9,097 nucleotides of DNA. Origin: UBA10427 sp003500135 (GTDB taxonomy: Bacteria > Bacteroidota > Bacteroidia > Cytophagales > Cyclobacteriaceae). Position 1 is the first letter of the stretch. Every line of letters begins with the position of its first letter. Under the pieces are notes generated by a model. It was not told the origin of the DNA and did not search any database. It saw nothing but the letters and a program-made list of their open reading frames with translations. This document shows positions 1 through 7,485 of the stretch, piece by piece. Location of the stretch: positions 1 through 9,097 of the forward strand of contig CAWZYQ010000155.1 of the NCBI GenBank assembly GCA_963966275.1, read 5' to 3'. The position numbers and the translations under genes are program-made.

Positions 1-42
1 CAATCTGAATGTTTTATCATTAAAGCAATAAATTTTAATTCA

Positions 43-1677
43 ATGTATTTCAAGCGGATTGCATTATTAGTTTCCTTTTTTATTTCTGGGTTCAGTGGAC
101 AAACTTTCCAATCAGATGACCTGGAATACAACCTGTCCACGCCGATGCACACTATGCAAACCCATATCAATTTCCTGCAGGAAGATAATTACCATCCGGA
201 GATTGCTGCAAAAGCAATAAACCCCAAATATGTCTCCTCAAAAGAAGAAGCCGCAAACCTGGTGATCAAGCTGCTACAGGTTTACAGAGCAGAAGGAATC
301 CTCATTGATTTAGGAGATATGCCCAACGAAACGAATTATGTCGACTCCGTAACAAAAAAGTCTATTTATAGAATATCCAGCAATCTACCTGATGTTTATC
401 TGCAAAAGGATGGTAACCGTTGGTACTATTCCAAAAAAACGATCAAGTCCATTGTCAAACTCCACAAATCAGTGTATCCCTTTGGCGTAGATAAACTCAT
501 GACCTTGTTGCCTAAGATGGGCGGCCGCAAAATCATGGGGCTGCATTTATGGCAGTACTTTGGAATTCTCTTTATCATCATTTTATGCGTAATTATCCAT
601 AAAGTGTTCACTGTATTGATTACGGGGCTGATATACAAGGTGCTTGAGCGACTAAAAGACGCGGAAGAAGCGAAAAAATTCGTGAAGAAAGTAGCCAAGC
701 CCACCAGTGTTTTGGTTCTTTATCCTTTTTTGTTGGTGCTGGTCCCGGTACTTCAATTGCCGCTCAAACTAAATGGCTTTATTGTAATGGCCCTCAAATT
801 TACCTGGCCACTTTTTGCCACTATTGTAGCATATCGTATGGTGGATCTTTTGGTGATCCATATGCAGCGGTTTGCCGAACGGACGGAAAGTACATTGGAC
901 GATCAATTGGTGCCACTGGTAAGCAAAACACTACGACTATTCGTCATCATAATTGGTATTCTCGTTGCACTGGCCAACCTGAATATCAATATTATTCCAT
1001 TACTTACCGGTCTTTCCATAGGTGGTTTGGCTTTTGCTTTGGCCGCACAGGACACTCTTAAAAACCTTTTCGGCTCGGTCATGATCTTTCTCGATAAGCC
1101 CTTTCAGGTAGGCGACTGGATCACCTCCGGTGATATCGACGGTACGGTGGAGGAAGTGGGTTTCCGTTCGACCCGGGTGCGCACATTTCGCGATTCGGTA
1201 ACCTATGTGCCTAATGCATTAATTGCCGATACTACTGTCGACAACCACGGCCTGCGAAAATACCGTCGTTTTTATACTAAAATCGCCTTAACTTACGATA
1301 CACCTACTGCACTGATCGAGGCGTATGTAGAGGGCTTGAGAAAAATTGTGGAAATGCACCCAAAAACGAGGAAAGATTATTATAATATTTTCTTCAATGA
1401 TATGGGTTCTCATTCATTGGATATCATGTTCTATATCTTTTTCCACGTACCTACTTGGACCGAAGAATTGCGTTGTCGTCATGAGGTTTTGGTAAGCATT
1501 ATGAAATTGGCGGAAAGCCTGGGAGTTCATTTTGCCTTCCCAACACAAACCTTGCATATGGAAACTTTCCCCGGGCAAATGCCAAATTCACCTTCATATA
1601 TCCACGATTCTACAGAAATCAAATCCAGGCTCGACGAATTTGAATACAATCTGAAATCGTTGGAAAATGGCAAGTAG
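43..1677 (+). CDS. MscS-family mechanosensitive ion channel with N-terminal periplasmic region
   Basis: A 544-residue inner-membrane channel of the small-conductance mechanosensitive (MscS) family, which opens under membrane tension and releases solutes on hypo-osmotic shock. Residues 1-19 look like a signal peptide (lysine/arginine, then a hydrophobic stretch), followed by about 150 soluble residues that I infer to be periplasmic. Hydrophobic segments lie near 170-195, 221-245 and 247-272, with a further helix at about 298-315. The pore helix at about 323-352 has the family's small-residue pattern (GLSIGGLAFALAAQDTLKN) and leads into FLDKPFQVGDWI. The beta domain follows (GTVEEVGFRSTRVRT, then YVPNALI), then the cytoplasmic alpha/beta domain to about residue 510. 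E. coli MscS has 286 residues, so this is a larger, multi-helix relative. The start at 43 is favoured because it gives the signal peptide directly. The metB-type gene begins 39 bases after the stop, so co-transcription is possible. Family assignment is firm; the physiological trigger is not known. Confidence 0.93.
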   Translation: MYFKRIALLVSFFISGFSGQTFQSDDLEYNLSTPMHTMQTHINFLQEDNYHPEIAAKAINPKYVSSKEEAANLVIKLLQVYRAEGILIDLGDMPNETNYVDSVTKKSIYRISSNLPDVYLQKDGNRWYYSKKTIKSIVKLHKSVYPFGVDKLMTLLPKMGGRKIMGLHLWQYFGILFIIILCVIIHKVFTVLITGLIYKVLERLKDAEEAKKFVKKVAKPTSVLVLYPFLLVLVPVLQLPLKLNGFIVMALKFTWPLFATIVAYRMVDLLVIHMQRFAERTESTLDDQLVPLVSKTLRLFVIIIGILVALANLNINIIPLLTGLSIGGLAFALAAQDTLKNLFGSVMIFLDKPFQVGDWITSGDIDGTVEEVGFRSTRVRTFRDSVTYVPNALIADTTVDNHGLRKYRRFYTKIALTYDTPTALIEAYVEGLRKIVEMHPKTRKDYYNIFFNDMGSHSLDIMFYIFFHVPTWTEELRCRHEVLVSIMKLAESLGVHFAFPTQTLHMETFPGQMPNSPSYIHDSTEIKSRLDEFEYNLKSLENGK

Positions 1678-1716
1678 AAATAATCGTAGCAACCCATAAA
1701 TCACGAACGAACAAAA

Positions 1717-2871
1717 ATGAAAAACAATTTAAAGTTTGGCACAAAAGCCATCCATGCAGGAGTATCACCGGACCCATCTACCGGTGCAATAATGACCCCA
1801 ATATTTCAGACTTCTACCTATGTACAGGCATCGCCGGGCCAACACAAAGGATTCGAATATTCAAGAACACAAAACCCTACCCGGCAGGCGCTTGAACAGA
1901 ATATCGCTGCCCTGGAAAATGGAAAATACGGGCTGGCCTTTGCTTCGGGATTGGCAGCTATTGACGCCATAATTAAACTCTTAAAGCCCGGAGATGAGGT
2001 GATCAGCACCAATGATCTGTACGGAGGATCGTACCGGATTTTCACAAAGGTATTTCAGGATTTCGGCATCAGGTTCCACTTTACCGGAATGAATAACCCC
2101 AATGAGGTGAAAAATCTGGTAAATGGTAATACCAAATTGATTTGGGCGGAAACCCCCACCAACCCCATGATGAATGTGATCGATATTGCAGCCATATCTG
2201 AAATTGCCAAAGCACACAACATATTGCTGGCTGTCGATAATACTTTTGCAACCCCATATTTACAAAACCCACTCGACCTGGGAGCGGATATTGTGATGCA
2301 TTCGGTAACTAAATATTTGGGTGGCCATTCCGATGTGATCATGGGGGCAATAGTCGTCAATGATGAATCTTTGTACGAAAGACTGGCTTTCCTGCAAAAT
2401 AGTTGTGGCGGCGTGCCGGGCCCTCAGGATGCCTTCCTGGTTTTGCGCGGCATAAAAACGTTGCATCTGCGCATGGACAGACATTGTAAAAACGGTGAAC
2501 AAATAGCCCGCTTCCTTGCAGGCCATAATAGGGTAGATAAAGTGTATTGGCCGGGTTTTAAGGATCATCCGGGATATGAGATCGCGACACGTCAAATGCG
2601 AAATTATGGAGGCATGATATCGTTTACGCTAAAAGACGATTCACAGGAATCGGCATTTAAAGTACTTGAAAAATTCAGGTTATTTTCATTGGCTGAATCA
2701 TTGGGTGGAGTAGAATCACTTTGCGGTCACCCTGCAAGCATGACACATGCCGCTATACCAAAGGAAGGACGACTGAAAGTAGGTTTAAAAGATTCCCTTA
2801 TTCGGCTTAGCGTAGGCGTTGAAGACGGCGACGATCTGGTAGATGATATTAGCCAGGCCCTTCAAAAATAG
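1717..2871 (+). CDS. metB: Cystathionine gamma-synthase/lyase-type PLP enzyme
   Basis: A 384-residue cytoplasmic enzyme of the Cys/Met metabolism PLP family (fold type I). Cystathionine gamma-synthase joins cysteine to an activated homoserine on the way to methionine; close relatives cleave cystathionine. All core residues are visible: Y48 and R50 (FEYSRTQNPT, phosphate contacts from the neighbouring subunit), Y102 stacking on the cofactor (LYGGSY), D174 bonding the pyridine nitrogen (AVDNTFATPY), the Schiff-base lysine K199 (HSVTKYLGGHSD) and R363 for the substrate carboxylate (LIRLSVGVED). Length is normal for the family. The C-terminal loop reads SLGGVESLCGHPASMTHAAIP, a variant I associate with Bacteroidota homologues; many other members have an IEHP version. 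Synthase, gamma-lyase and O-acetylhomoserine sulfhydrylase activities cannot be reliably separated by eye, so the symbol is the best guess. An A-rich leader (acgaacaaaa) precedes the ATG, without a Shine-Dalgarno sequence. Confidence 0.9.
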   Translation: MKNNLKFGTKAIHAGVSPDPSTGAIMTPIFQTSTYVQASPGQHKGFEYSRTQNPTRQALEQNIAALENGKYGLAFASGLAAIDAIIKLLKPGDEVISTNDLYGGSYRIFTKVFQDFGIRFHFTGMNNPNEVKNLVNGNTKLIWAETPTNPMMNVIDIAAISEIAKAHNILLAVDNTFATPYLQNPLDLGADIVMHSVTKYLGGHSDVIMGAIVVNDESLYERLAFLQNSCGGVPGPQDAFLVLRGIKTLHLRMDRHCKNGEQIARFLAGHNRVDKVYWPGFKDHPGYEIATRQMRNYGGMISFTLKDDSQESAFKVLEKFRLFSLAESLGGVESLCGHPASMTHAAIPKEGRLKVGLKDSLIRLSVGVEDGDDLVDDISQALQK

Positions 2872-2876
2872 GTGGG

Positions 2877-2943
2877 TTTTATAACATGAGTTTATAAAAA
2901 TCCTTCATAAAAGTTTGAAAATTAACGGGTTTTATGCCCCGTT
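2877..2943. other. Two inverted repeats after metB-type gene, weak terminator candidates
   Basis: Just after the metB-type stop codon, TTTTATAA (2877-2884) pairs with TTATAAAA (2892-2899) around a 7-base loop. About 25 bases later AACGGG (2924-2929) pairs with CCCGTT (2938-2943) around an 8-base loop. Neither is followed at once by a run of T on the plus strand, so neither is a textbook intrinsic terminator. The position between two same-strand genes with separate promoter signals makes termination or 3'-end processing plausible. The rest of this 195-base gap is AT-rich and holds no visible gene. Confidence 0.25.
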
Positions 2944-3013
2944 GAGCTGCATATTGGCCCTTTTATCGTTCAATAAGCCGGTTTATAAACTTTTTTATTT
3001 TTTTTCACTTTTG

Positions 3014-3050
3014 GTTGCAACTTTTAACCCTTCAATCACATCTATATAAT
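3014..3050 (+). promoter_or_regulatory. Candidate ECF-sigma-type promoter for the GIN-like gene
   Basis: GTTGCAACTTTT begins at 3014 and contains the AAC core typical of ECF sigma -35 elements. After a 17-base gap from AAC (3022-3038) comes CATCTATATAAT (3039-3050), which resembles the CGTCT/CATCT -10 elements I associate with Bacteroidota ECF factors. The start codon at 3067 lies just downstream, implying a leader of roughly 15 bases. The spacing agrees with the general ECF pattern (AAC, 16-17 bases, then CGT-like). No TTTG / TAnnTTTG housekeeping pair with proper spacing is apparent here. This is pattern matching from one site, so confidence is moderate. Confidence 0.4.
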
Positions 3051-3066
3051 AAAACCTGCATCAACC

Positions 3067-3576
3067 ATGAAAAGTGAAAGATGGATTTATTCCCTGGGTA
3101 TTTTAACCGTACTCTTCCTCATGGCATTTGAAAATATTTTCAACCTAAGGAAGGAGCAAACCTCACTAGACCTCCCGCTGAAAAACATCAAGGAACTGGC
3201 AGTAAATTTCGACTGTGAAATATTTGTCAACAAAGGCGAAGCGGCAAGTATGATCATAGAAGGAGACAAGAAGTTACTTAGCAGGATAAATCCGAATCAA
3301 AACCCCGGAACATTAAAACTCGATCTTAATAACAACCTGATAACATCTGTGAAATCTATCTTTCATTTATCCTCTGACAAACCCCGTATTTACATCAGCC
3401 ATAATACCTTGCAAAAGCTCCAGCTGACCGACAAGAGCCAGGTGATTTCGAGTGATTTTGCTTATGATGGCAGAAACCTGGTAGACAGAGAATTGAAAAA
3501 GTTAAAGATGAAATGTCCAAAGGCCGGCTTCACTTCTTGTATTCAGTCCCTGCAAACCAAAACCGTATCACTTTGA
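3067..3576 (+). CDS. Small membrane-anchored protein with GIN/DUF2807-like domain
   Basis: A 169-residue protein of unknown function. Residues 6-24 form one hydrophobic segment after a short charged start, so it is probably an uncleaved membrane anchor or a signal peptide exporting the rest. Residues 35-125 resemble the GIN domain (DUF2807, the so-called autotransporter adhesin head of Bacteroidota): EIFVNKGEAASMIIEGDKKL matches the family's 'v.v..G....v.IegdenlL' strand pattern, GTLKLDL its 'GtLkI.l', and PRIYIS with LQKLQL its 'p.vyIt...L..L.l'. The usual second half, with repeated SGAS-like strands, is missing or unrecognisable. The tail after about residue 125 is lysine-rich with three cysteines and does not look like GIN, so truncation or a frameshift is possible. 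The last 9 bases overlap the 3' end of the opposing YhhN gene. The resemblance was judged by eye, and the function is unknown. Confidence 0.62.
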   Translation: MKSERWIYSLGILTVLFLMAFENIFNLRKEQTSLDLPLKNIKELAVNFDCEIFVNKGEAASMIIEGDKKLLSRINPNQNPGTLKLDLNNNLITSVKSIFHLSSDKPRIYISHNTLQKLQLTDKSQVISSDFAYDGRNLVDRELKKLKMKCPKAGFTSCIQSLQTKTVSL

Positions 3577-4266
3577 AGTATGATATGCCTTTTGATGAAG
3601 ATATACACCTCGAACAATTAATAATTGAGCAATCCCATAAGTAAGCATAATTAGCACTCTGCTGTGATTGAAATCCTCCATAAATTTTACCACTGCAATC
3701 ATTCCGTCTGATACCATAAAGATCAAAGCACCGCCGTACACAAGGGTGAAACTCTTTTCTGTGGTATTTCCACGCCTTTTAATGGCATAAATCACCATAA
3801 TTGCAATGGCACACACATAAAGACCAACCGGTAGCTTAAGATTACCCATTTGCGGGGCAATAACATAATAGAATGCACCCAGAGCCAATGCCACCATAAC
3901 CATACGAGTATGTATAAAACGATTATTTAATAGTGTGGAATTATCCGTTCTCAATAAATGAAAACAATATGCATAAATGAGCTGCATTATTAAAAATGCG
4001 CACATCCCCAAAATAAAGTACATGTCATTCAAAGGGCTGAAAAGTAAGAAAACATCGCCCAGCCATGCCAAGATCAGTGCAATACCAAAAAGCCGAAAGC
4101 TTCTTATTTTTTTGTTCTTGCTGATAATGAGATAGTATCCTGCCAAAACAGGCATGAGCGCTGACTTGAATACAACTTCGCCGTTAAACCAGTTAAAATG
4201 GATAACTAGCAAATCAGCAGCTAGCACGACGAGATATAAATAAAGAAGTATATTTTTAATATTCAT
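3568..4266 (-). CDS. YhhN/TMEM86 family membrane protein, putative lysoplasmalogenase
   Basis: A 232-residue integral membrane protein with about eight hydrophobic segments (near 5-22, 33-49, 59-76, 82-103, 118-137, 146-161, 174-194 and 202-220). The YhhN/TMEM86 family pattern is clear: LAWLGDVFLLF with G70-D71, a following GMCAFLIMQLIYAYCF, then GGALIFMVSDGMIA with S186-D187, and LTYGIAQLLIVRG near the end. Characterised animal members hydrolyse the vinyl-ether bond of lysoplasmalogens. Whether this bacterial protein has that substrate is inference; aerobic Bacteroidota are not generally known for plasmalogens, so it may act on other ether lipids. Length is normal. It starts 27 bases after the VWA gene's stop on the same strand, with no terminator between, so the two are probably co-transcribed. 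Its 3' end overlaps the convergent GIN-like gene by 9 bases. Confidence 0.85.
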   Translation of the reverse strand: MNIKNILLYLYLVVLAADLLVIHFNWFNGEVVFKSALMPVLAGYYLIISKNKKIRSFRLFGIALILAWLGDVFLLFSPLNDMYFILGMCAFLIMQLIYAYCFHLLRTDNSTLLNNRFIHTRMVMVALALGAFYYVIAPQMGNLKLPVGLYVCAIAIMVIYAIKRRGNTTEKSFTLVYGGALIFMVSDGMIAVVKFMEDFNHSRVLIMLTYGIAQLLIVRGVYLHQKAYHTSK

Positions 4267-4293
4267 GATTGAGCTAAAAGTCGGGTTTTATTG

Positions 4294-6372
4294 TTAATAG
4301 CCACCATAGTATTTTCTTATAAACCACTCTACCGATGCAAGCAATAACAACAGGAAGAATAGCCACTTTAAATGGATCACTGGTAACAATTCTTCCTTTG
4401 TTCGAATCCGTTCTTCCTGAGGAAGGTCCTGAAGCCTGGAACTCAACTCACTCACCTGTTCTGGCAGATAGAAAGCGCCACTGTTGTTGGCGCTAAGGTT
4501 GCGCAGTAAATTAAAATCAGCCTTGAGCCTTGTGGCCTCCAAAGCACGGTTTTTAACAACAAAGGTACCGGTTTCACGCACGCTTTCCCCGTCGAGCGTG
4601 GTTGAAACGCTGTATTCGTAAATCCCGGGCTCCAAACCTCCAACACGATACTGACTATTGGTTGCGGAAATCTGATACACATATCTTTCCGTAATTGAAT
4701 CCTGTACAATGGTTAGCGTGATCTCTTTGTCGTAAATGCGCTCGTAAATATCATTGTATAACTCGTTCTCAAATACGACGGACTCGTTTTCAAAAAACTC
4801 ATTCTGGACAGGGTACACCCGAAACCGTCGCTTATCTTCACGGGTAGAAAGGAACTGAAATAATTTGGTGAAAAGATCGTCAAAGGCTTCTTGTGATTCA
4901 TATTGAGCATATTCTCGCATTCGCCATTTGTAAATATCTTCTCCAATGAATACGGCCGTTTTTTTGCCGTCCTTTTTGCCGGTGACCAACAGTGGTTTCT
5001 GCGTATCTATATTGCCAATACGCTGGTAGAGTAGTATGTCGGAATTTCCATAAATATTGTAGTTGGCAAAAGGCACTTCAACAGGTGGATAATCGGAAAA
5101 CCTGATGGTTTTATCTGCACTAATACTAAAAGGCGAAAAGTTTTCATTGTATATGGGAAAAGAAGCATCGTCGGCGCGGCTGATGAGCTGAATATATACC
5201 AGGTTCTTTAAGCTGTTAAAAAAAGAGACATCGCTACGGTTCCCAATAAAGTAAGCTGCTGAATTGGCTTTTTCCGTAAGGTTTTGCAGAGTAGCCCGGT
5301 AGCGGCGACTGACAGAAGGCACCTGGAAGAAAATCACGGTGTTGTAGGGTTTTTCCTTCAATTGATTTAAACCTTCGATAAAAAGGTCCACTTCATAATT
5401 TTGGTTGGAAGTTAGCGCTGCTGTGAGTGCTTTAATATCGGGGTGCGGGGCCTCTGCTACGATCAGAAAGCTTTCTTTTCCTTCTACCACATCGACAAAA
5501 GCCGTCTTCTCATTATTGGCCGTTGATATTTCAATGGCTAAGGGTACAATTTGTACATCAAGTTTTTGAACGCCATTCTCATTGGCATCCAGCAAAAAAT
5601 CAACTTGACTGTAGAAATTGCTGCCCTTTACTTCCAATGTTTTTTGCGATAATAATCGATTACTATTAAATACCTGGATCTGTAATTGTGCTCCAGGCAT
5701 TGATTCGGCCATCACTTCCGCTACCAGTGGAAAGCGGTTGCCCTGATAAGCGAGCTTATTATATCTAAGGGATTGGATATAGGCGTCAGGACGATCGGTT
5801 GTATCTCCAATGCCGACGGTATATATCGGAAATCCATAGGGTGTATAGGTCGGATTGCGACCTACATTATAAATGCCATCAGATAATAATACAACACCTG
5901 CCAGGTGATCGTAGTTCGATTTAATATCTGTAAGGCGTTCGTCCAGGTCGGTACTGGATACGTCGAAATCAAGGGTTTGCAGGTCTACTTCCTCATTACT
6001 AGCGTTCATTGTGAGTAATTCTACCCTGTAGTTTTCAGCAGCCAATTCACCTTGAAGTTGTATCGCTTTTTGTCGCATTTTTTGCGTAAGTACGGTATCT
6101 CCTGCAAGTGAAATCGATGAAGAATTATCTATCAAAACAATCATGGCAGGTTTTTCAAATATACGCTTGATTTGTCGGACTAGCGGCGCAAGCAGAAACA
6201 GACATATTAACGAAACAATCAAAAAACGGAAAACTGCAAGCACTCTGCTCAATGGTTTCGGCCAGGGATTTTTCACTTTATAATACAACAAAAGGGCATA
6301 AGCCAGCCCCACGAGCAGGCAGAGCGCTACCAAATAGAAAGGAGCATTAACAATAAGCTGAAATTTGTCCAT
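4294..6372 (-). CDS. Large VWA-domain inner-membrane protein
   Basis: A 692-residue membrane protein. Two hydrophobic helices at about 8-30 and 43-66 precede a von Willebrand factor A domain (about 75-190). The metal-ion-dependent adhesion site appears complete: D82-x-S84-x-S86 (LIDNSSSIS), probably T141 (DVSSTDLDERL) and D165 (GVVLLSDGIYNVG). Residues 190-290 look like a beta-sandwich (FPLVAEVMAES, LQIQVFNSN). From about 300 (SFLIVAEAPHPDIKAL) to about 500 there is an alpha/beta region resembling the glutamine-amidotransferase-like part of related VWA proteins, with no obvious catalytic triad. A second beta domain follows, and one more helix (about 667-686) sits near the C-terminus. I infer that the domains between helix 2 and the last helix face the periplasm. 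The general layout recalls BatA-type and planctomycete/Bacteroidota 'VWA membrane' proteins, but no MoxR ATPase or Bat partner lies nearby. Role unknown; probably a metal-dependent protein-binding scaffold in the envelope. Confidence 0.85.
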   Translation of the reverse strand: MDKFQLIVNAPFYLVALCLLVGLAYALLLYYKVKNPWPKPLSRVLAVFRFLIVSLICLFLLAPLVRQIKRIFEKPAMIVLIDNSSSISLAGDTVLTQKMRQKAIQLQGELAAENYRVELLTMNASNEEVDLQTLDFDVSSTDLDERLTDIKSNYDHLAGVVLLSDGIYNVGRNPTYTPYGFPIYTVGIGDTTDRPDAYIQSLRYNKLAYQGNRFPLVAEVMAESMPGAQLQIQVFNSNRLLSQKTLEVKGSNFYSQVDFLLDANENGVQKLDVQIVPLAIEISTANNEKTAFVDVVEGKESFLIVAEAPHPDIKALTAALTSNQNYEVDLFIEGLNQLKEKPYNTVIFFQVPSVSRRYRATLQNLTEKANSAAYFIGNRSDVSFFNSLKNLVYIQLISRADDASFPIYNENFSPFSISADKTIRFSDYPPVEVPFANYNIYGNSDILLYQRIGNIDTQKPLLVTGKKDGKKTAVFIGEDIYKWRMREYAQYESQEAFDDLFTKLFQFLSTREDKRRFRVYPVQNEFFENESVVFENELYNDIYERIYDKEITLTIVQDSITERYVYQISATNSQYRVGGLEPGIYEYSVSTTLDGESVRETGTFVVKNRALEATRLKADFNLLRNLSANNSGAFYLPEQVSELSSRLQDLPQEERIRTKEELLPVIHLKWLFFLLLLLASVEWFIRKYYGGY

Positions 6373-6470
6373 AATGGGTTGTTTTCCGATTCTTGACCGG
6401 TTTTTACTCTGTAATGCAGAGGAACAATTTTACCAAAAAAAACCCACTTAACCGTACTCTGTTCAAATGA

Positions 6471-6503
6471 AAAACGCAAGGCAAATCAATTACCTTGCGT
6501 TTT
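6471..6503 (-). terminator. Intrinsic terminator downstream of fabG
   Basis: AAAACGCAAGG (6471-6481) and CCTTGCGTTTT (6493-6503) form a perfect 11-base-pair stem around an 11-base loop. On the minus strand the second arm ends in a short T run (five T, four of them inside the stem). It begins about 20 bases after the fabG stop codon and separates fabG from the downstream VWA gene, so the VWA/YhhN pair likely has its own promoter in 6373-6470. Confidence 0.8.
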
Positions 6504-6522
6504 ATGATATTGCCGAATTCTG

Positions 6523-7269
6523 TTAGGTCAACATTCCACCATCTACCTGGATCACCTGGCCGGTAATATAGGCCGACATGTCAGAAGCAAGAAATACACA
6601 GGCATTCGCTACCTCTTCAGGGGTACCTCCGCGTTTTAGCGGTATGGCATCACGCCAGCTTTGAACAGTTTTTTCGTCGAGTTTATCCGTCATTTCAGTT
6701 TCGATGAATCCGGGGGCAATGGCGTTGGAGCGGATTCCGCGGCTTCCCAGTTCAAGGGCTACTGATTTGGTAAAGCCGATAATACCTGCTTTCGAAGCGG
6801 CATAATTGGCCTGACCGGCATTACCTTTAATGCCCACCACAGAGGTCATATTGATGATCGAACCACTTTTTTGCTTCATGAAGGTGCGTGTGGCTGCTTT
6901 AACGGTGTTGAAGCATGATTTGAGGTTCACTTCCATTACCTTATCCCACATTTCTTCAGTCATACGCATAAGCAGGTTGTCTTGTGTTATGCCCGCATTG
7001 TTGATGAGTATGTCGAGGCTGCCCAGGTCGGTCACTACATCGTTGATGAGTTTTTCAGCAGCAGTAAAATTGGAAGCATCGCTGCGATATCCTTTGGCGG
7101 TTATGCCGAGGTCACTCAGTTCTTTCTCAAGGGCCTGCCCTTTTTCTACACTGCTTAGATATGTAAATGCTACGTGAGCGCCGTTTTGTGCCAAATGTTG
7201 TGCCACAGCTCTACCAATACCTTTGGAGGCGCCGGTTACCAGGGCTACTTTTCCTTCAAGCAATTTCAT
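6523..7269 (-). CDS. fabG: 3-oxoacyl-ACP reductase (short-chain dehydrogenase)
   Basis: A 248-residue cytoplasmic NADPH-dependent reductase that converts 3-oxoacyl-ACP to 3-hydroxyacyl-ACP in each fatty-acid elongation cycle. The classical SDR signature is intact: nucleotide-binding TGASKGIG at 12-19, NNAG at 90-93, and the catalytic tetrad N115, S143, Y156, K160 (ANYAASK). The FabG hallmark PGFIETEMTD sits near residue 187, and VDGGMLT closes the protein. Length matches E. coli FabG (244). The frame is open 24 codons further upstream to an ATG at 7341, but that extension (IFYFNPVLQIVFLQLQKKEN...) is not FabG-like and would cover the promoter candidate. The ATG at 7269, which gives MKLLEGKVALVTG, is therefore chosen. 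No acpP, fabD or fabF lies alongside, so it stands alone here. A terminator follows closely. Confidence 0.94.
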   Translation of the reverse strand: MKLLEGKVALVTGASKGIGRAVAQHLAQNGAHVAFTYLSSVEKGQALEKELSDLGITAKGYRSDASNFTAAEKLINDVVTDLGSLDILINNAGITQDNLLMRMTEEMWDKVMEVNLKSCFNTVKAATRTFMKQKSGSIINMTSVVGIKGNAGQANYAASKAGIIGFTKSVALELGSRGIRSNAIAPGFIETEMTDKLDEKTVQSWRDAIPLKRGGTPEEVANACVFLASDMSAYITGQVIQVDGGMLT

Positions 7270-7299
7270 GATATTCGTATTTTCCTTTTTTTGAAGTTG

Positions 7300-7330
7300 T
7301 AAAAATACGATTTGCAACACAGGATTGAAA
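7300..7330 (-). promoter_or_regulatory. Candidate promoter for fabG
   Basis: Read on the minus strand, TTTC (7330-7327), 19 bases, then TATTTTTA (7307-7300) fit the Bacteroidota promoter pattern TTTG-N19-TAnnTTTG with one mismatch in each box. Transcription would begin near 7293, leaving about 24 bases before the ATG at 7269. This placement also argues against the longer fabG start at 7341, which lies upstream of the predicted transcript start. It is AT-rich sequence, so a chance match is possible. Confidence 0.33.
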
Positions 7331-7441
7331 TAAAATATCATTTAATAGCCTGTTTTAACGCAATCAGGCAATACGTTGTTTAAAAAATTGAAGATAATTC
7401 ATTGCTGTTAAGACAATTGCAGGAAGCTCACATCAGAATAA

Positions 7442-7472
7442 TTTTTTTCTCATAACAAATGGATTAAATTTG
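7442..7472 (+). promoter_or_regulatory. Candidate promoter for lpd
   Basis: TAAATTTG (7465-7472) is a full match to the Bacteroidota -7 element TAnnTTTG. Exactly 19 bases upstream is TTTT (7442-7445), one base off the -33 element TTTG. Transcription would begin around 7479, giving a leader of about 95-100 bases before the lpd ATG. This is the best housekeeping-type promoter match seen in the window. The remainder of the 306-base divergent gap (7270-7575) holds the fabG promoter candidate, an inverted repeat GCCTG/CAGGC (7348-7352 with 7365-7369) and no visible gene. Confidence 0.48.
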
Positions 7473-7485
7473 CCATTTATATAAT

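Noticed and set aside
2055..2595. Several minus-strand open frames inside the metB-type gene
   Set aside because: All are antisense to conserved catalytic segments and their translations are rich in C, H and W with no family resemblance.
6407..6421. Small inverted repeat CTCTG-TAATG-CAGAG upstream of the VWA gene, considered as an operator
   Set aside because: Five pairs with a five-base loop are likely by chance, and no regulator or second copy supports it.
6830..7177. A 115-codon plus-strand open frame inside fabG
   Set aside because: It is antisense to a strongly supported gene, has no recognisable domain, and looks like a composition shadow.
7270..7341. A 24-codon in-frame upstream extension of fabG, starting at an ATG at 7341
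   Set aside because: The added residues do not resemble FabG, the family starts a few residues before the TGxxxGIG motif, and the extension covers the promoter candidate at 7300-7330.
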